Shown in pieces: positions 9,257-18,190 of a stretch of DNA of 64,000 nt. Origin of the DNA: Pseudomonadota bacterium (GTDB taxonomy: Bacteria; Pseudomonadota; Gammaproteobacteria; Pseudomonadales; Oleiphilaceae); contig PDPE01000038.1 in NCBI GenBank assembly GCA_002747395.1, positions 1-64,000 on the forward strand. Reading direction: 5' to 3'. Both the position numbers and the translations under genes were made by a program. Under the pieces are notes generated by a model, which saw nothing but the letters and a program-made list of their open reading frames with translations, was not told the origin of the DNA and did not search any database. Each line of letters begins with the position of its first letter. Positions within the stretch are counted from its first letter, which is position 1.

Positions 9257-9916
9257 TTACTTGACAACAATAGTCTGCGCTCCCTTTACCACCTCTTCCG
9301 GGTCGGGTCGTTTCGGAACAGTCAGGCCCTTTTTTACTGCCGGTCTCTGGCCTATTGTCTCGTGCCAGCGTTGCAGGTGAGGCAAGTCATCAACGGAGAC
9401 ACCGGACCACCTGAACGTCCTCGTCCAGGCATAATTGGCAATATCTGCAATACTGTAGTCTCCCGCGAGATACTCGTTGTCAGCCAGATGCCCGTTCAGC
9501 ACGCCAAGTAACCGCTTGACCTCCTTGTGGTATCGGTCAATGGCGGGTTGGATTTTTTCAGGAAAATATCGGTAAAACACATTGGCCTGTCCCATCATCG
9601 GGCCGACTCCGCCCATTTGGAACATGAGCCACTGGATAACACGGGATCTGGCCTTTGCATCCGTTGGGCATAGCAGGCCGGTTTTTTCTGCCAGGTACAT
9701 GAGTATGGCACCCGATTCAAAAACGATAAAGCCATCGTTCTCCCTGTCCACAATAACGGGGATTCGTCCGTTTGGATTCATGCGCAGGAAATCGGCCGAT
9801 TTCTGGTGGTTTTTGGCCAGGTCAACCGGGATTGTCTGGTAGTCGAGTGCCATTTCCTCCAGTGCAATGCTGACCTTGTGGCCATTGGGTGTGGCCGAGG
9901 TGTAAAGCTCTATCAT
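9257..9916 (-). CDS. Nu-class glutathione transferase / disulfide-bond oxidoreductase (YfcG-like)
   Basis: A 219-residue cytosolic GST. The thioredoxin-like N-terminal domain contains [13 protein letters not shown] and [13 protein letters not shown] (cis-Pro and glutathione contact) and [12 protein letters not shown], which is the pattern of the YfcG/YghU (nu) class. These bind two glutathiones and act as disulfide reductases more than classical transferases. The C-terminal helical domain follows from about residue 90 ([14 protein letters not shown] is the N-capping box). I start at the ATG at 9916, preceded by GGGAG; a longer frame to 9964 would overlap the upstream GST stop. It lies 16 bp after that gene, so the two GSTs are probably co-transcribed. 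Confidence 0.87.
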   Translation of the reverse strand: MIELYTSATPNGHKVSIALEEMALDYQTIPVDLAKNHQKSADFLRMNPNGRIPVIVDRENDGFIVFESGAILMYLAEKTGLLCPTDAKARSRVIQWLMFQMGGVGPMMGQANVFYRYFPEKIQPAIDRYHKEVKRLLGVLNGHLADNEYLAGDYSIADIANYAWTRTFRWSGVSVDDLPHLQRWHETIGQRPAVKKGLTVPKRPDPEEVVKGAQTIVVK

Positions 9917-9932
9917 GTTGCCGGCTCCCGGT

Positions 9933-10541
9933 TCAGGCTTTTGCCGAAGGTCGGCTGGACACACGTTGATGCCAGCTCAGCAAGTTCGCCTGGTCAGGCT
10001 GGATACGAAGGTCATTCACCTTGTTGAAGTCAATGGTACATAGTGCGGTGATGTCAGCGATACTGAACCGGTCACCAGCGATGAACGTTTTGCCGTCCAG
10101 GTGACGATCCAGTTTTTCAAAAAATCGCCCGGCGTTTCTTCTGCACTCTGCCCCCCATTCCTTGATGGGAGTCATGCGGTCTTTGAAATAGCCGGTATTG
10201 TGCTGGAAGCTCATTCCGGTAGGAAGCAAAAAATAAAACTCAAGCCAGCGTTGCCACATTTCGACTTGTGCCTTTTCTATTGCCGTTGTCCCCATTAACG
10301 GGGTTTCCGGGTGAACTTCTTCGAAATAACGGCAAATTGCCACCGTTTCTGAAATACAGGTACCGTCATCAAGCTCCAGTACGGGGACTTTGGCCATGGG
10401 GTTCTTCTGACGAAATTCGGCTGTGAGGTTTTCCCCTTTTTGCAGATCCAGTTCAATGAATTCGACATCAATCCCTTTTTCGGCCAGAAAAATACGTACT
10501 CGCCTGGGGTTGGGGGCAATTTTCATTTCATATATCTTCAT
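9933..10541 (-). CDS. Glutathione S-transferase family protein
   Basis: A 202-residue GST with the N-terminal thioredoxin fold ([35 protein letters not shown] with the cis-Pro, [13 protein letters not shown] with the Glu-Ser/Thr glutathione motif) and an all-helical C-terminal domain ([13 protein letters not shown]). The catalytic residue near position 10 is not the usual Ser/Cys/Tyr, as in several bacterial GSTs that position glutathione otherwise, so substrate cannot be predicted. First gene of a two-GST unit: the second GST starts 16 bp downstream. The sequence is clearly different from that neighbour, so this is not a recent duplication. Confidence 0.85.
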   Translation of the reverse strand: MKIYEMKIAPNPRRVRIFLAEKGIDVEFIELDLQKGENLTAEFRQKNPMAKVPVLELDDGTCISETVAICRYFEEVHPETPLMGTTAIEKAQVEMWQRWLEFYFLLPTGMSFQHNTGYFKDRMTPIKEWGAECRRNAGRFFEKLDRHLDGKTFIAGDRFSIADITALCTIDFNKVNDLRIQPDQANLLSWHQRVSSRPSAKA

Positions 10542-10556
10542 TATTCCGGGCTTCCT

Positions 10557-10584
10557 GTGTAGTAAAAATCCAGTGTAGTAAAAA
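10557..10584. repeat. 12-bp direct repeat upstream of the GST pair
   Basis: GTGTAGTAAAAA occurs at 10557-10568 and 10573-10584 (16-bp period), just upstream of the GST start at 10541 on the minus strand. One of many short duplications in gene gaps of this window. Confidence 0.8.
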
Positions 10585-10597
10585 ACCGGTTGCCGAT

Positions 10598-10628
10598 AAA
10601 AAAAACCTGCCCGATCAAACAGGCAGGT
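10598..10628 (-). terminator. Rho-independent terminator of the SDR gene
   Basis: On the minus strand, 37 bp past the SDR stop, a perfect 7-bp stem (ACCTGCC/GGCAGGT, plus-strand arms 10605-10611 and 10622-10628, 10-nt loop) is followed by a run of eight T (plus-strand A at 10598-10605). This is a textbook intrinsic terminator and separates the SDR gene from the downstream GST pair. Confidence 0.9.
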
Positions 10629-10664
10629 CAGACTGAATGCGAACCAGATAAAAGGGGGATCAAA

Positions 10665-11492
10665 TCAAAAGCTGAGAGCCTGCTTGATCACTTTTTGGTA
10701 GAAAGTCGGTGCAGAGCGCTGCATCAGGTCGCAGATCCTGGCATCCAACCCGACCAGGACTCGTTTGTGATTGTTTTCAATCGCATCAATAATGGTTTTT
10801 GCGGCCTGTTCAGGTGTGGTTTTGGCCAGCAGTTTATTGAATTTGTCTTTGAATTCGTCAGCAGAGAGCTGTTTTCCGACCGAGGGGCCCATTCTGGCGC
10901 TGTTGGCGATATTGGTTTTGATGCCGCCGGGGTGAACACAGCTGACGCCAATGTTGTATCCGGCCATCTCCAGTTCCATACGGAGACCCTCGGTCAACCC
11001 GCGAACCGCAAATTTTGCCGAATTGTACGCCGTTTGATTCGGAATGGAAATCAGGCCAAACAAACTGGAAACATTGACAATGTGCCCCCATTCCGCCTTT
11101 TTCAGCAGGGGCAGGAAAGACATACAGCCGTGAACGACTCCCCAGTAGTTGATGTCCATCATCCATTTGAGGTCGTCATACTTCATCTGCTCAAATGCCA
11201 CGTTCATTGCGACACCGGCATTGTTTATTACCACGTTGACTTCGCCAAAGTGGTTTTCAGCTGCTTTCGCCCAGTTGTCTACCTGATCTCTGTCCCGTAC
11301 ATCGACCTGTTCAATCAGTATGTTTTCGGCTCGTGTTTCCTGACACAATACCCTGGTAGCTTCAAGTGACTGCAGGTTGACATCCGAGAGAGCCAGTTTT
11401 GCCCCCTTGCGGGCGCATTGAATGGCAAGCGCCTGGCCAATGCCCGAGCCTGCTCCTGTGATTGCAATAACACTGTTTTTAAGCTTCCTCAT
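10665..11492 (-). CDS. Short-chain dehydrogenase/reductase (classical SDR)
   Basis: A 275-residue NAD(P)-dependent oxidoreductase. The Rossmann cofactor motif TGAGSGIG is at about residues 12-19, followed by ALSDVN at the second strand, NNAGVAMN at the fourth strand and the catalytic YNSAKFAVRG (Tyr and Lys) with an upstream Ser in NVSSLFG. The acidic Asp after the second strand suggests preference for NAD(H). Length fits classical SDRs with a substrate-capping C-terminus. The substrate cannot be inferred. AAAGGTAG precedes the ATG. Monocistronic: a strong terminator follows and a 350-bp gap precedes. Confidence 0.88.
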   Translation of the reverse strand: MRKLKNSVIAITGAGSGIGQALAIQCARKGAKLALSDVNLQSLEATRVLCQETRAENILIEQVDVRDRDQVDNWAKAAENHFGEVNVVINNAGVAMNVAFEQMKYDDLKWMMDINYWGVVHGCMSFLPLLKKAEWGHIVNVSSLFGLISIPNQTAYNSAKFAVRGLTEGLRMELEMAGYNIGVSCVHPGGIKTNIANSARMGPSVGKQLSADEFKDKFNKLLAKTTPEQAAKTIIDAIENNHKRVLVGLDARICDLMQRSAPTFYQKVIKQALSF

Positions 11493-11842
11493 AGATCTAC
11501 TACCTTTTTTCTTTACTGGTATGGTTTGGATTGCTCAATTGGCGTGCTCGGTATGGAGAGCTCTTCACTATGAACAACTTGCGTATATTGAAGAGAAGTA
11601 TGGTCTTTTTTGGTGAATATAGAAGTGGCGAGAGTGCCAGATTAATGGTGAAAAAGGGCCATTTATGGTACTCCCCTGTTCCCGGAACCGGAAGAGAACC
11701 GGAGGGCGTCGATCGCCCTCCCCTGATGTCAATGGATCAGACAGAAACGGACACTCGATGAAAGTGTGTCTTCAGTTTTCAGACTATCTGTCTTTCAATC
11801 GAGTATCTTGCCTTTCCATATCGCCAATTCAGGTCAGGGATA
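11493..11842. other. 350-bp intergenic region between SDR and DUF2505 genes
   Basis: No convincing gene. It should hold the SDR promoter on the minus strand and the 3' end of the DUF2505 transcript. The only strong structure is the GC-rich hairpin at 11701-11721. Plus-strand open frames here lack ribosome-binding sites and resemble no family I recognise. Confidence 0.6.
11701..11721. terminator. GC-rich hairpin without T-tract downstream of DUF2505 gene
   Basis: GGAGGGCG (11701-11708) pairs perfectly with CGCCCTCC (11714-11721) around a 5-nt loop. No T-run follows on either strand. It lies about 120 bp past the DUF2505 stop (minus strand), so it may be a transcript end or stabiliser. Confidence 0.45.
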
Positions 11843-12328
11843 TTATTCAATCAGTTTTTTAAGGAATGCGTACTCCTGTTCCATTGTGCCAGCGCAGTTT
11901 TCAGCGATAAATGCGGCCAGTTTTTTGCCGACGAGTGGAATGTTGCATTCGACTTTCACTGTTACGTCGTTGACAGCCTGATCCCCTTCCGAGGTCAATA
12001 CACACTTGCCATCCAGGGTGACGGGTACGCCGTGAATCTTGACATGGAAATCGCCTTCATATCTCTCACCCGGCTGGCCAGACCAGTTCTCTGTCTGGTT
12101 TATTGTGTTCCATTCACTGAGAAATTTTTTCAGCATGGCAGGAGCATCTGCCGGTACCTGCCTCTGCAGAGACAGAGTCAATGTGGTATCGGTAAGGTCG
12201 CACCGGTCAATTTTGATATTTCGTGCACCCAGTGCCTCATGCTTGGCTTTGATATCCCCCCGGCTGCCAAAGCACTTGAAAACACTGTCTACCGGTGCGC
12301 GATACACATGTCTGGCTTTTATTTCCAT
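11843..12328 (-). CDS. DUF2505 family protein
   Basis: A 161-residue soluble protein matching my memory of DUF2505 (START/SRPBCC-like fold). It opens with a beta strand (MEIKARHVYRAPVDSVFKCF) typical of polyketide-cyclase-like ligand-binding folds. The body shows alternating strands (TLTLSLQRQV, GERYEGDFHVKIHGVPV) and a C-terminal amphipathic helix (IAENCAGTMEQEYAFLKKLI). The family is common in Actinobacteria and gammaproteobacteria; no function is established to my knowledge. No signal peptide. It is separated from RNase II upstream by 156 bp containing two small hairpins (12403-12415 and 12427-12443). Confidence 0.75.
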   Translation of the reverse strand: MEIKARHVYRAPVDSVFKCFGSRGDIKAKHEALGARNIKIDRCDLTDTTLTLSLQRQVPADAPAMLKKFLSEWNTINQTENWSGQPGERYEGDFHVKIHGVPVTLDGKCVLTSEGDQAVNDVTVKVECNIPLVGKKLAAFIAENCAGTMEQEYAFLKKLIE

Positions 12329-12484
12329 GACTTTCTCCTTTGTTATTTTTACCTGATTCCCAGGTACTGTTGGTCAGGCAATATTTTAACATTTCAATAT
12401 TTGCCCAAAGGGCAGATCGACCCGTGCGGGGCACCAGGCCCCGGCCATGCCTTTTGGTTGCAGTGTGACTGTTTGCCTGTTTCG

Positions 12485-14539
12485 CTATTTTTCCACCTCT
12501 ATCATAGCTTCTTTTTTTTCAGTTTGTTGTTCGGTTTTTGTATGCTGCCCGGTTTTTGCCGACTTTTCAGTGTCTGGCTGTGGCTCGATGTCTTCCTTCA
12601 GCTTGAAAATAATCTGATGTCGCCTGGAATCAATCCGGTCGATGACAACCTCGGGCTGGTCGTCGAGAAAGAAGCTGCGCTTCTTGTTCTTGAGGGACAG
12701 ATAAACCTGATCAAAGCTGTATTTATCCGGCATATCCCTGGTGGAGACAAAGCCTTCAAGCCCCGTGTCATCGAGCTTGACGAAAAAACCGGTTGATATA
12801 CATCTGACTATGCGAGCAACAAGGGTTTGTCCCTTTAATGACTCTGCGTACCGGGCTTTCAGCCATTGCTCCGTAAAGCTGACCGACTGTCTTGCACGAA
12901 GCTGTGCATCTGCCAGAAGCTCCAGGCTTCTTTCGTTGAGCGGCCTGAACCTGGCGCCGGTCAGTTTGTTTTTAATCAGTCGATGGACGTAAAAATCAAC
13001 GTATTTTCGGATTGGCGATGTGAAGTTGGTGTACAGATCCAGCCCCATTCCGCAATGAGGTGAAGGACTCTGGGCGAGAATACTTCGTTCAAGCTGACGA
13101 TTGATCACGCTTCTCAAGGGGCTTTCATTGGGGGTACGTTCTGCAAGATTGACCAGTTCGGAGAATATGCCAGGGTCGGAAAGGTTGTCAATGTCGAGAG
13201 TGATGCCATGGCAGGGAGTGATTTTCTCTTCGATTATTTTGCCAACGTTCGCGACACGATCTTTTCGAATGCCACTATGCGTAATGAACAGGCCTGTTTC
13301 GCATTCGTCTGCCATGAATTTTGCCGCGCAGCGGTTTGCTGCAATCATGCACTCTTCAACTATTTTGTTGCCCTCTCCAGGGATAATTTTGGTGATCTGG
13401 ACAATTCTTTCCTGGTCATCGAGCTGTATTTGGAAGTCGAATTGCTCTTCACGAATGGTGGCATGTTGTGCCCTCCACTGATTCAGGGCGTTGGCGAGCC
13501 GGTGCAGTTGCTGAAGAGAGCCGAGCGAGGCTTCAGGGATTCCTTCCTGATTTCCGGTTACGATAAAGTCGTTCACTTGCTCGTAAGCGAGTTTGGCGTG
13601 AGACCGAATCATTGCCAGCTTGAGCTCACAGGAGCGAATGCTGCCATCTGAACTGATATCCATTTCACACAAGAGCGCATACCTGTCTTCGTCAGGCACC
13701 AGTGAGGCCAGATTTTGAGTAATCTCCGGTGGCAGCATGGGCAGGGTGGTGCCCGGATAATAAATGCTTGTGCCCCGGTTAAAGGCTTCTCGTTCAATGG
13801 CGGAGTCTGAGCTAATAAACTCGGTCGGGTCAGCGATGGCAACCTTCAGGTGCCAGCCACTGGCGGTGCTTTCGGCAAACAGGGCATCGTCCATGTCCAG
13901 GGTATTGGCCGAGTCAATAGTGACAAAGGGAATGGTTCGCATATCTTCCCTGTCTCCGAGCTCAATCGAGACTGTGGTCAGGTCTTTGTCAATCTGCTGT
14001 TTGACATCCTTTGACCAGAAATGCCGGATATCGAACCTGGCCGTACTGTAGATTCTTTCTATTCCCGGTTGATTCGGGCTGCCTATTTTTTCTACGACCT
14101 CGACTTGCGGCTTTCCCGTTTTAAAGGGATGTTGAGTCAGTTTACACTTGATCAGGTCGCCTTCTTTAGCCTGTTGTGTGCGGTTGGGGGGGATGTAGAG
14201 CCAGCGGTTGAGGTTGTGAACATGAGGTTCCGCGAAATTGGCCCTGTTTTTGGTTTTAAACTCGGCAACAAATGTTTTCAGGTCCGATCTGGTCAGCTTT
14301 AGCAGCTCACCGTAGTCTTTGTTTTTTGCATCGGTGAAAATTTCGACTTCCACTTCATCACCGGGAAAGACTTTGTTCATTTGCTCTGGCGGGAGATAAA
14401 CATCCTTTCCGGTAGTATCGAGTGTCACAAATCCGAAACGCGAGTTGCTGCCTTTGACTGTTCCGGTGGCGATTTTTCTGTTCGAGTGAATTTCCTTTTT
14501 CAACTGTTTAAGTTGAGTGAGCGCATCCATATTTAGCAT
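12485..14539 (-). CDS. rnb: Exoribonuclease II
   Basis: About 684 residues: N-terminal cold-shock-type OB domains (about 20-180), the RNB catalytic domain and a C-terminal S1 domain (about 570-650). The RNB metal-binding signature is seen as FVTIDSANTLDMDDALF, with the four conserved Asp residues, and PFTSPIRKYVDFYVHRLI-like C-terminal RNB sequence is present. RNase II degrades RNA 3' to 5' processively and is blocked by structure. The N-terminus aligns with E. coli RNase II only from about the Met codon at 14539 (or 14530); the open frame continues to 14605 without support. It has a Lys/Glu/Thr-rich tail after S1 that the E. coli enzyme lacks. Confidence 0.9.
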   Translation of the reverse strand: MLNMDALTQLKQLKKEIHSNRKIATGTVKGSNSRFGFVTLDTTGKDVYLPPEQMNKVFPGDEVEVEIFTDAKNKDYGELLKLTRSDLKTFVAEFKTKNRANFAEPHVHNLNRWLYIPPNRTQQAKEGDLIKCKLTQHPFKTGKPQVEVVEKIGSPNQPGIERIYSTARFDIRHFWSKDVKQQIDKDLTTVSIELGDREDMRTIPFVTIDSANTLDMDDALFAESTASGWHLKVAIADPTEFISSDSAIEREAFNRGTSIYYPGTTLPMLPPEITQNLASLVPDEDRYALLCEMDISSDGSIRSCELKLAMIRSHAKLAYEQVNDFIVTGNQEGIPEASLGSLQQLHRLANALNQWRAQHATIREEQFDFQIQLDDQERIVQITKIIPGEGNKIVEECMIAANRCAAKFMADECETGLFITHSGIRKDRVANVGKIIEEKITPCHGITLDIDNLSDPGIFSELVNLAERTPNESPLRSVINRQLERSILAQSPSPHCGMGLDLYTNFTSPIRKYVDFYVHRLIKNKLTGARFRPLNERSLELLADAQLRARQSVSFTEQWLKARYAESLKGQTLVARIVRCISTGFFVKLDDTGLEGFVSTRDMPDKYSFDQVYLSLKNKKRSFFLDDQPEVVIDRIDSRRHQIIFKLKEDIEPQPDTEKSAKTGQHTKTEQQTEKKEAMIEVEK

Positions 14540-14718
14540 GAAACTGAACCAATTTTTTAGTGTAGGGACACATCCTGGCACAGGGACACAGTGCTGCGAT
14601 GGCAAACGAGCCTGGGCCTCTGAACCATGTTTTGATAGTAATGGAGCCTATAATACCGAAAAAATGTTTCAATAGGGATAAAAAGTGGTGCAACCAAAAT
14701 CCTGGTCAGCCTTGATAT

Positions 14719-15327
14719 CTACCATCCGAGCGAAAATACCGGGTCGACAAAAAACATAATTCCGACAAAAGCCACCATCATAAACAGGCTGCTGACAAAT
14801 GCGTGAAAAGCCCACTTGAAGCCTTTTTCATCCTGTTTTTTGACAATAAACTGGTAGGCACTGAAACCGGCCAGGCCTGTGACAATGACCGAAAGGAGAA
14901 GAAATGCCAGATTGACTACGGTTGTGTTTCTAATGAGATGATGTTTTGCCTCTGTGACCTCGGCGGGTTCTTCGGGATTTTTTATGAAAGCCCCGGGAAT
15001 CATATTGTTCGCAGGGAGAATTACCGAGTAGTGGTAAAATGGCCAGAATCGCCCGCAGCGGGCAACGATGGGATCCAGCGCATTTTCTGTTTCTATGGTA
15101 TTGGCTCCGAACAATGGCCCGCCGCACAGGTGGAGCTCTTCAATCATTTTTTCCCTGGACAGGCTTTCATGGCTGCGCTCAACACCAAAAAGTGCCTTTC
15201 CACTCAGATGAAAAAAAGTGTACTCGGCCAGAGAGAGGCTGTAGCTGACCGCACCATACAAGAAGAAGAAAACAAGTAGGTTCTTGAGTATTTTAGCGCT
15301 GGAGGATTGGTTTTCTGTCAGTTTCAC
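14719..15327 (-). CDS. Small membrane protein of unknown function
   Basis: A 202-residue protein I do not recognise. It has an N-terminal hydrophobic helix (about 15-33), a periplasmic-looking loop of about 100 residues with two Cys (HLCGGPLF and ARCGRFW, a possible disulfide) and two C-terminal membrane helices (about 138-162 and 172-196). The start is a GTG at 15327 preceded by AGGTAAC. Nothing nearby suggests a role: RNase II lies downstream on the same strand and a divergent solute-binding operon upstream. Confidence 0.6.
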   Translation of the reverse strand: MKLTENQSSSAKILKNLLVFFFLYGAVSYSLSLAEYTFFHLSGKALFGVERSHESLSREKMIEELHLCGGPLFGANTIETENALDPIVARCGRFWPFYHYSVILPANNMIPGAFIKNPEEPAEVTEAKHHLIRNTTVVNLAFLLLSVIVTGLAGFSAYQFIVKKQDEKGFKWAFHAFVSSLFMMVAFVGIMFFVDPVFSLGW

Positions 15328-15543
15328 ATTGTTACCTGTTGTGGTTGCCGAACATGGGCGTAAAGTTCCAAGGGTCGCATAATCCTGTTTTTTCAGGTAT
15401 TAGGCAATGGTTGTAGTTTCCCTCTGGATATTTCTGTCTGTCTGTTTTGTATCAATTCCAATTGTGTGAACTATACTGGAAAACGTCACCCATACTCGCC
15501 CTGACCAATGCCGGGCGAATTGTAAAAAGCGTGGGTAAGAAAT

Positions 15544-17295
15544 ATGTTCAGGAAACATGGTTTGATGTTTGCTGAATCCGGGTCGTTTTGCCCCGGGTTC
15601 AGGTCTGTTTTGCCCGGTTTTATCCTGCTGCTGGCGGTTGGTTCCGGTTCGGTACTTGCAGTCGGTAAGGATGTTGCGCGTGACTGGGTAATAAAAGAGT
15701 TTTCCCGCTCTACGCTCAGTTATGAGGAGCAAATGGCAGAGATGGAGTGGTTTATCCGGGCAAGCAAGCCTTATCGCGGGATGACAATCCGGGTTGTGTC
15801 GGAGCGGATTGTCACTCACCAATATGAAGCCTCTGTTTTGGCCAAAGCCTTCAGTGAAATTACGGGTATTCATGTCGTACATGAACTGACCGGCGAAGAT
15901 GACCTGATTAGAAAGCTGCAGGCGCAAATGGATACAGGTGAAAATATCTATGATGCCTATGTCAATGACAGTGATCTGATTGGTACTCACTATCGCTCTC
16001 AAAAGGTCGTTCCCCTGAGCACTTTCATGCGAACAACGGCGAAAGCCGAAACATTGCCGACACTGGATCTTGATGATTTCATCGGGATTCTGTTTGTTAC
16101 CGCCCCCAACGGAACTATCTACCAGTTGCCTGATCAGCAGTTCGCCAATTTGTACTGGTTTCGCTATGACTGGTTTTCTCGCCCCGAATTGCAGTCCCGG
16201 TTTAAAAGTATTTATGGTTACGAACTGGGTGTGCCAAAAAACTGGTCAGCCTATGAGGATATTGCCGAGTTTTTCACGGTACACGTAAAAGTCATAGACG
16301 GGCAGCAGGTTTGGGGGCATATGGATTACGCCGCCGAAGATCCCTCACTGGGGTGGCGGGTGTCTGATGCCTGGTTGTCGATGGCCGGTGTGGGGGACAA
16401 AGGCCTGCCAAATGGTATGCCGGTTGACGAGTGGGGGATTCGTGTTCTCGGGTGTCAGCCTGTTGGGGCATCTGTTGAGCGGGGTGGCGCGTTAAATGGC
16501 CCGGCAGCCAACTATGCGGTGAACAAGTTTATCGAGTGGGTTGACCGGTTTGCACCGCCGGAAGCCAGGACCATGAATTTTACTGAAGCCGGAGAAGTGG
16601 TGGGGCAGGGGCATATTGCCCAGCAAATATTCTGGTATACGGCTTTTGCCTCGGCTTTGTTGAAGCCGGGGTCAGCCGTGATGAACAGTGACGGCACTCC
16701 CAAATGGCGGGTTGCTCCCTCTCCCAAAGGTGCGTATTGGGAGGAGGGGATGAAGCTTGGCTACCAGGATACCGGTTCCTGGACCTTGTTGAAAAGCACT
16801 CCGATAGACCGGCAGAAGGCGGCCTGGCTGTATGCCCAGTTTGTCGTTTCAAAGACAGTCTCACTGACTAAAACCCTGGTTGGCCTGACACCGATCCGTC
16901 GTTCTGATATTGATTCCGGGGAAATGACAGCCCAGGCACCCAGGCTGGGCGGGTTTGTCGAGTTTTACCGAAGCCCCGGTCGGGATGTATGGACTCCGAC
17001 CGGGGCAAATGTGCCCGATTACCCCAGATTGTCAGTGCTCTGGTGGCAATCCATATCCAAAGCGGTGACCGGGCAACTGACTACCGCCCGTGCAATGGAC
17101 GAGCTTGCGTATGCGATGGACTCGGAGCTGGCCAGAATAGCCAGCAGAGGTGACATGATTTGCCGACCCGTACAAAACGAGCTGAAGCCGGCAAACTATT
17201 GGTATTCGCAGGAAGGCTCGCCCAAGCCGAAACGGGATGAAAGGCCGAAAGGAGAAACCTGGAGCTATGAAGAGGCGTTGAAAGAATGGAAGTGA
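15544..17295 (+). CDS. GlpV-like glycerol ABC transporter substrate-binding protein (orphan)
   Basis: A 583-residue precursor of a large family-1 periplasmic binding protein. It matches my memory of rhizobial GlpV (glycerol uptake by GlpSTPQUV): after a signal peptide ending near residue 40 come stretches such as LSYEEQMAEMEWFI, DAYVNDSDLIGTH, QLPDQQFANLYWFRYDWF, NWSAYEDIAEFF and SDAWLSMAGVGDKGLPNG. These are the hallmark segments of that family. Usually its permeases and ATPases are adjacent; here none is. Its last 10 bases overlap the next gene, a second periplasmic binding protein. A second possible start is the ATG at 15565. Glycerol specificity is inferred from family resemblance only. 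Confidence 0.8.
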   Translation: MFRKHGLMFAESGSFCPGFRSVLPGFILLLAVGSGSVLAVGKDVARDWVIKEFSRSTLSYEEQMAEMEWFIRASKPYRGMTIRVVSERIVTHQYEASVLAKAFSEITGIHVVHELTGEDDLIRKLQAQMDTGENIYDAYVNDSDLIGTHYRSQKVVPLSTFMRTTAKAETLPTLDLDDFIGILFVTAPNGTIYQLPDQQFANLYWFRYDWFSRPELQSRFKSIYGYELGVPKNWSAYEDIAEFFTVHVKVIDGQQVWGHMDYAAEDPSLGWRVSDAWLSMAGVGDKGLPNGMPVDEWGIRVLGCQPVGASVERGGALNGPAANYAVNKFIEWVDRFAPPEARTMNFTEAGEVVGQGHIAQQIFWYTAFASALLKPGSAVMNSDGTPKWRVAPSPKGAYWEEGMKLGYQDTGSWTLLKSTPIDRQKAAWLYAQFVVSKTVSLTKTLVGLTPIRRSDIDSGEMTAQAPRLGGFVEFYRSPGRDVWTPTGANVPDYPRLSVLWWQSISKAVTGQLTTARAMDELAYAMDSELARIASRGDMICRPVQNELKPANYWYSQEGSPKPKRDERPKGETWSYEEALKEWK

Positions 17296-18071
17296 TCCGG
17301 CAAGGCTGCAGCAGAAAGAGATTCTTGCTTAACCGGTTACTGACGGGCGGGGTGGTCTTTCTGTTTATTGTGTTTACGCTGGTGATGCCAGTGTCAGCGA
17401 AACCGGGACTCAATCTGGTGACTTTTCTCGAACGTCCTCTGGTGGACGCGAAAGATGAAAAGCCGTTCGGCCTTGTGGTAGCCCTGACTGACCAGTTGAT
17501 GAAACGGGCCGGAGTAGATTACAGTATTTTTCTCGCTCCACCCAGGCGTGCATTGCTGATCGGCCAGCACAGAAAAAACTATTGTGTTTTTCCCATTGAG
17601 CGAAGTCAGGAGCGTGAAGTTTTTTTCAAGTGGGTCAGTCCTGTGTTGATTTCCCGGCACGGACTCTACGCCAATCCTGACCGGAAAAAAATACAGCTGA
17701 AAACACTCGATGAAGCGCGTCCCTACATTTTGGGGAGTTACATGGGAAGTGGTGTGGGGGAGTACCTGGAAAGCTTTGGTTTCACCGTGCACTATGCTGC
17801 GCGAAACGAACTGAATGCAGACAAATTGATGAAGAATCGGATTGATTTGTGGGTTTCAGACACCATATCAGCCCGTTTTCTCGCCAAAGAGCGTTCTTTG
17901 CCTGTTCCTGATCCTCTCATTGTTTTTTATACATCGATAAGAGCGATGGGATGTAATATTGACGTTAGTGACGAGTTGATTGACTTGCTTCAGCAGGAGT
18001 TGTTGACCATGTATCGGGATAAAACGATTTCGCGAATATATCATAACTACGATGCTACGCTGCTTAAATAG
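17286..18071 (+). CDS. Periplasmic family-3 solute-binding protein
   Basis: A 261-residue exported protein with an N-terminal signal sequence (basic n-region KRFLLNR, hydrophobic core to about residue 38 ending VSAKP). The remainder looks like a family-3 (amino-acid/polar ligand) binding fold: PFGLVVALTDQLMKRAGVDYSI near the start, a hinge around the middle and AMGCNIDVSDELIDLLQQEL near the end. It lacks the strict ligand-Arg signature, as in many stand-alone gammaproteobacterial members that probably act as sensors or accessory proteins. Its ATG overlaps the 3' end of the GlpV-like gene by 10 bp, so the two are translated from one message. No permease follows. Confidence 0.72.
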   Translation: MEVIRQGCSRKRFLLNRLLTGGVVFLFIVFTLVMPVSAKPGLNLVTFLERPLVDAKDEKPFGLVVALTDQLMKRAGVDYSIFLAPPRRALLIGQHRKNYCVFPIERSQEREVFFKWVSPVLISRHGLYANPDRKKIQLKTLDEARPYILGSYMGSGVGEYLESFGFTVHYAARNELNADKLMKNRIDLWVSDTISARFLAKERSLPVPDPLIVFYTSIRAMGCNIDVSDELIDLLQQELLTMYRDKTISRIYHNYDATLLK

Positions 18072-18190
18072 GTCAGGTTAAAACCGGCACGCGCCATTCC
18101 CGGGTTGACCTTGTCTTTGTACGTTATTTGCGGGGGCAGAATGTACCCGGTGGAATACCGTTTTTTGTCGTTCAGTCAGTACACTTTATT

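Noticed and set aside
12427..12443. Hairpin CGGGGC/GCCCCG between RNase II and DUF2505 genes as a terminator
   Set aside because: Only 6 bp with no T-tract; too weak to call separately.
12032..12796. 254-codon plus-strand open frame
   Set aside because: Crosses antisense over the DUF2505 gene, the gap and the end of RNase II; no family resemblance.
14803..15279. 158-codon plus-strand open frame
   Set aside because: Overlaps the minus-strand membrane protein gene, whose helices and ribosome site are more convincing; neither is certain.
15400..16002. 200-codon minus-strand open frame
   Set aside because: Mostly antisense to the GlpV-like gene, which has strong family matches.
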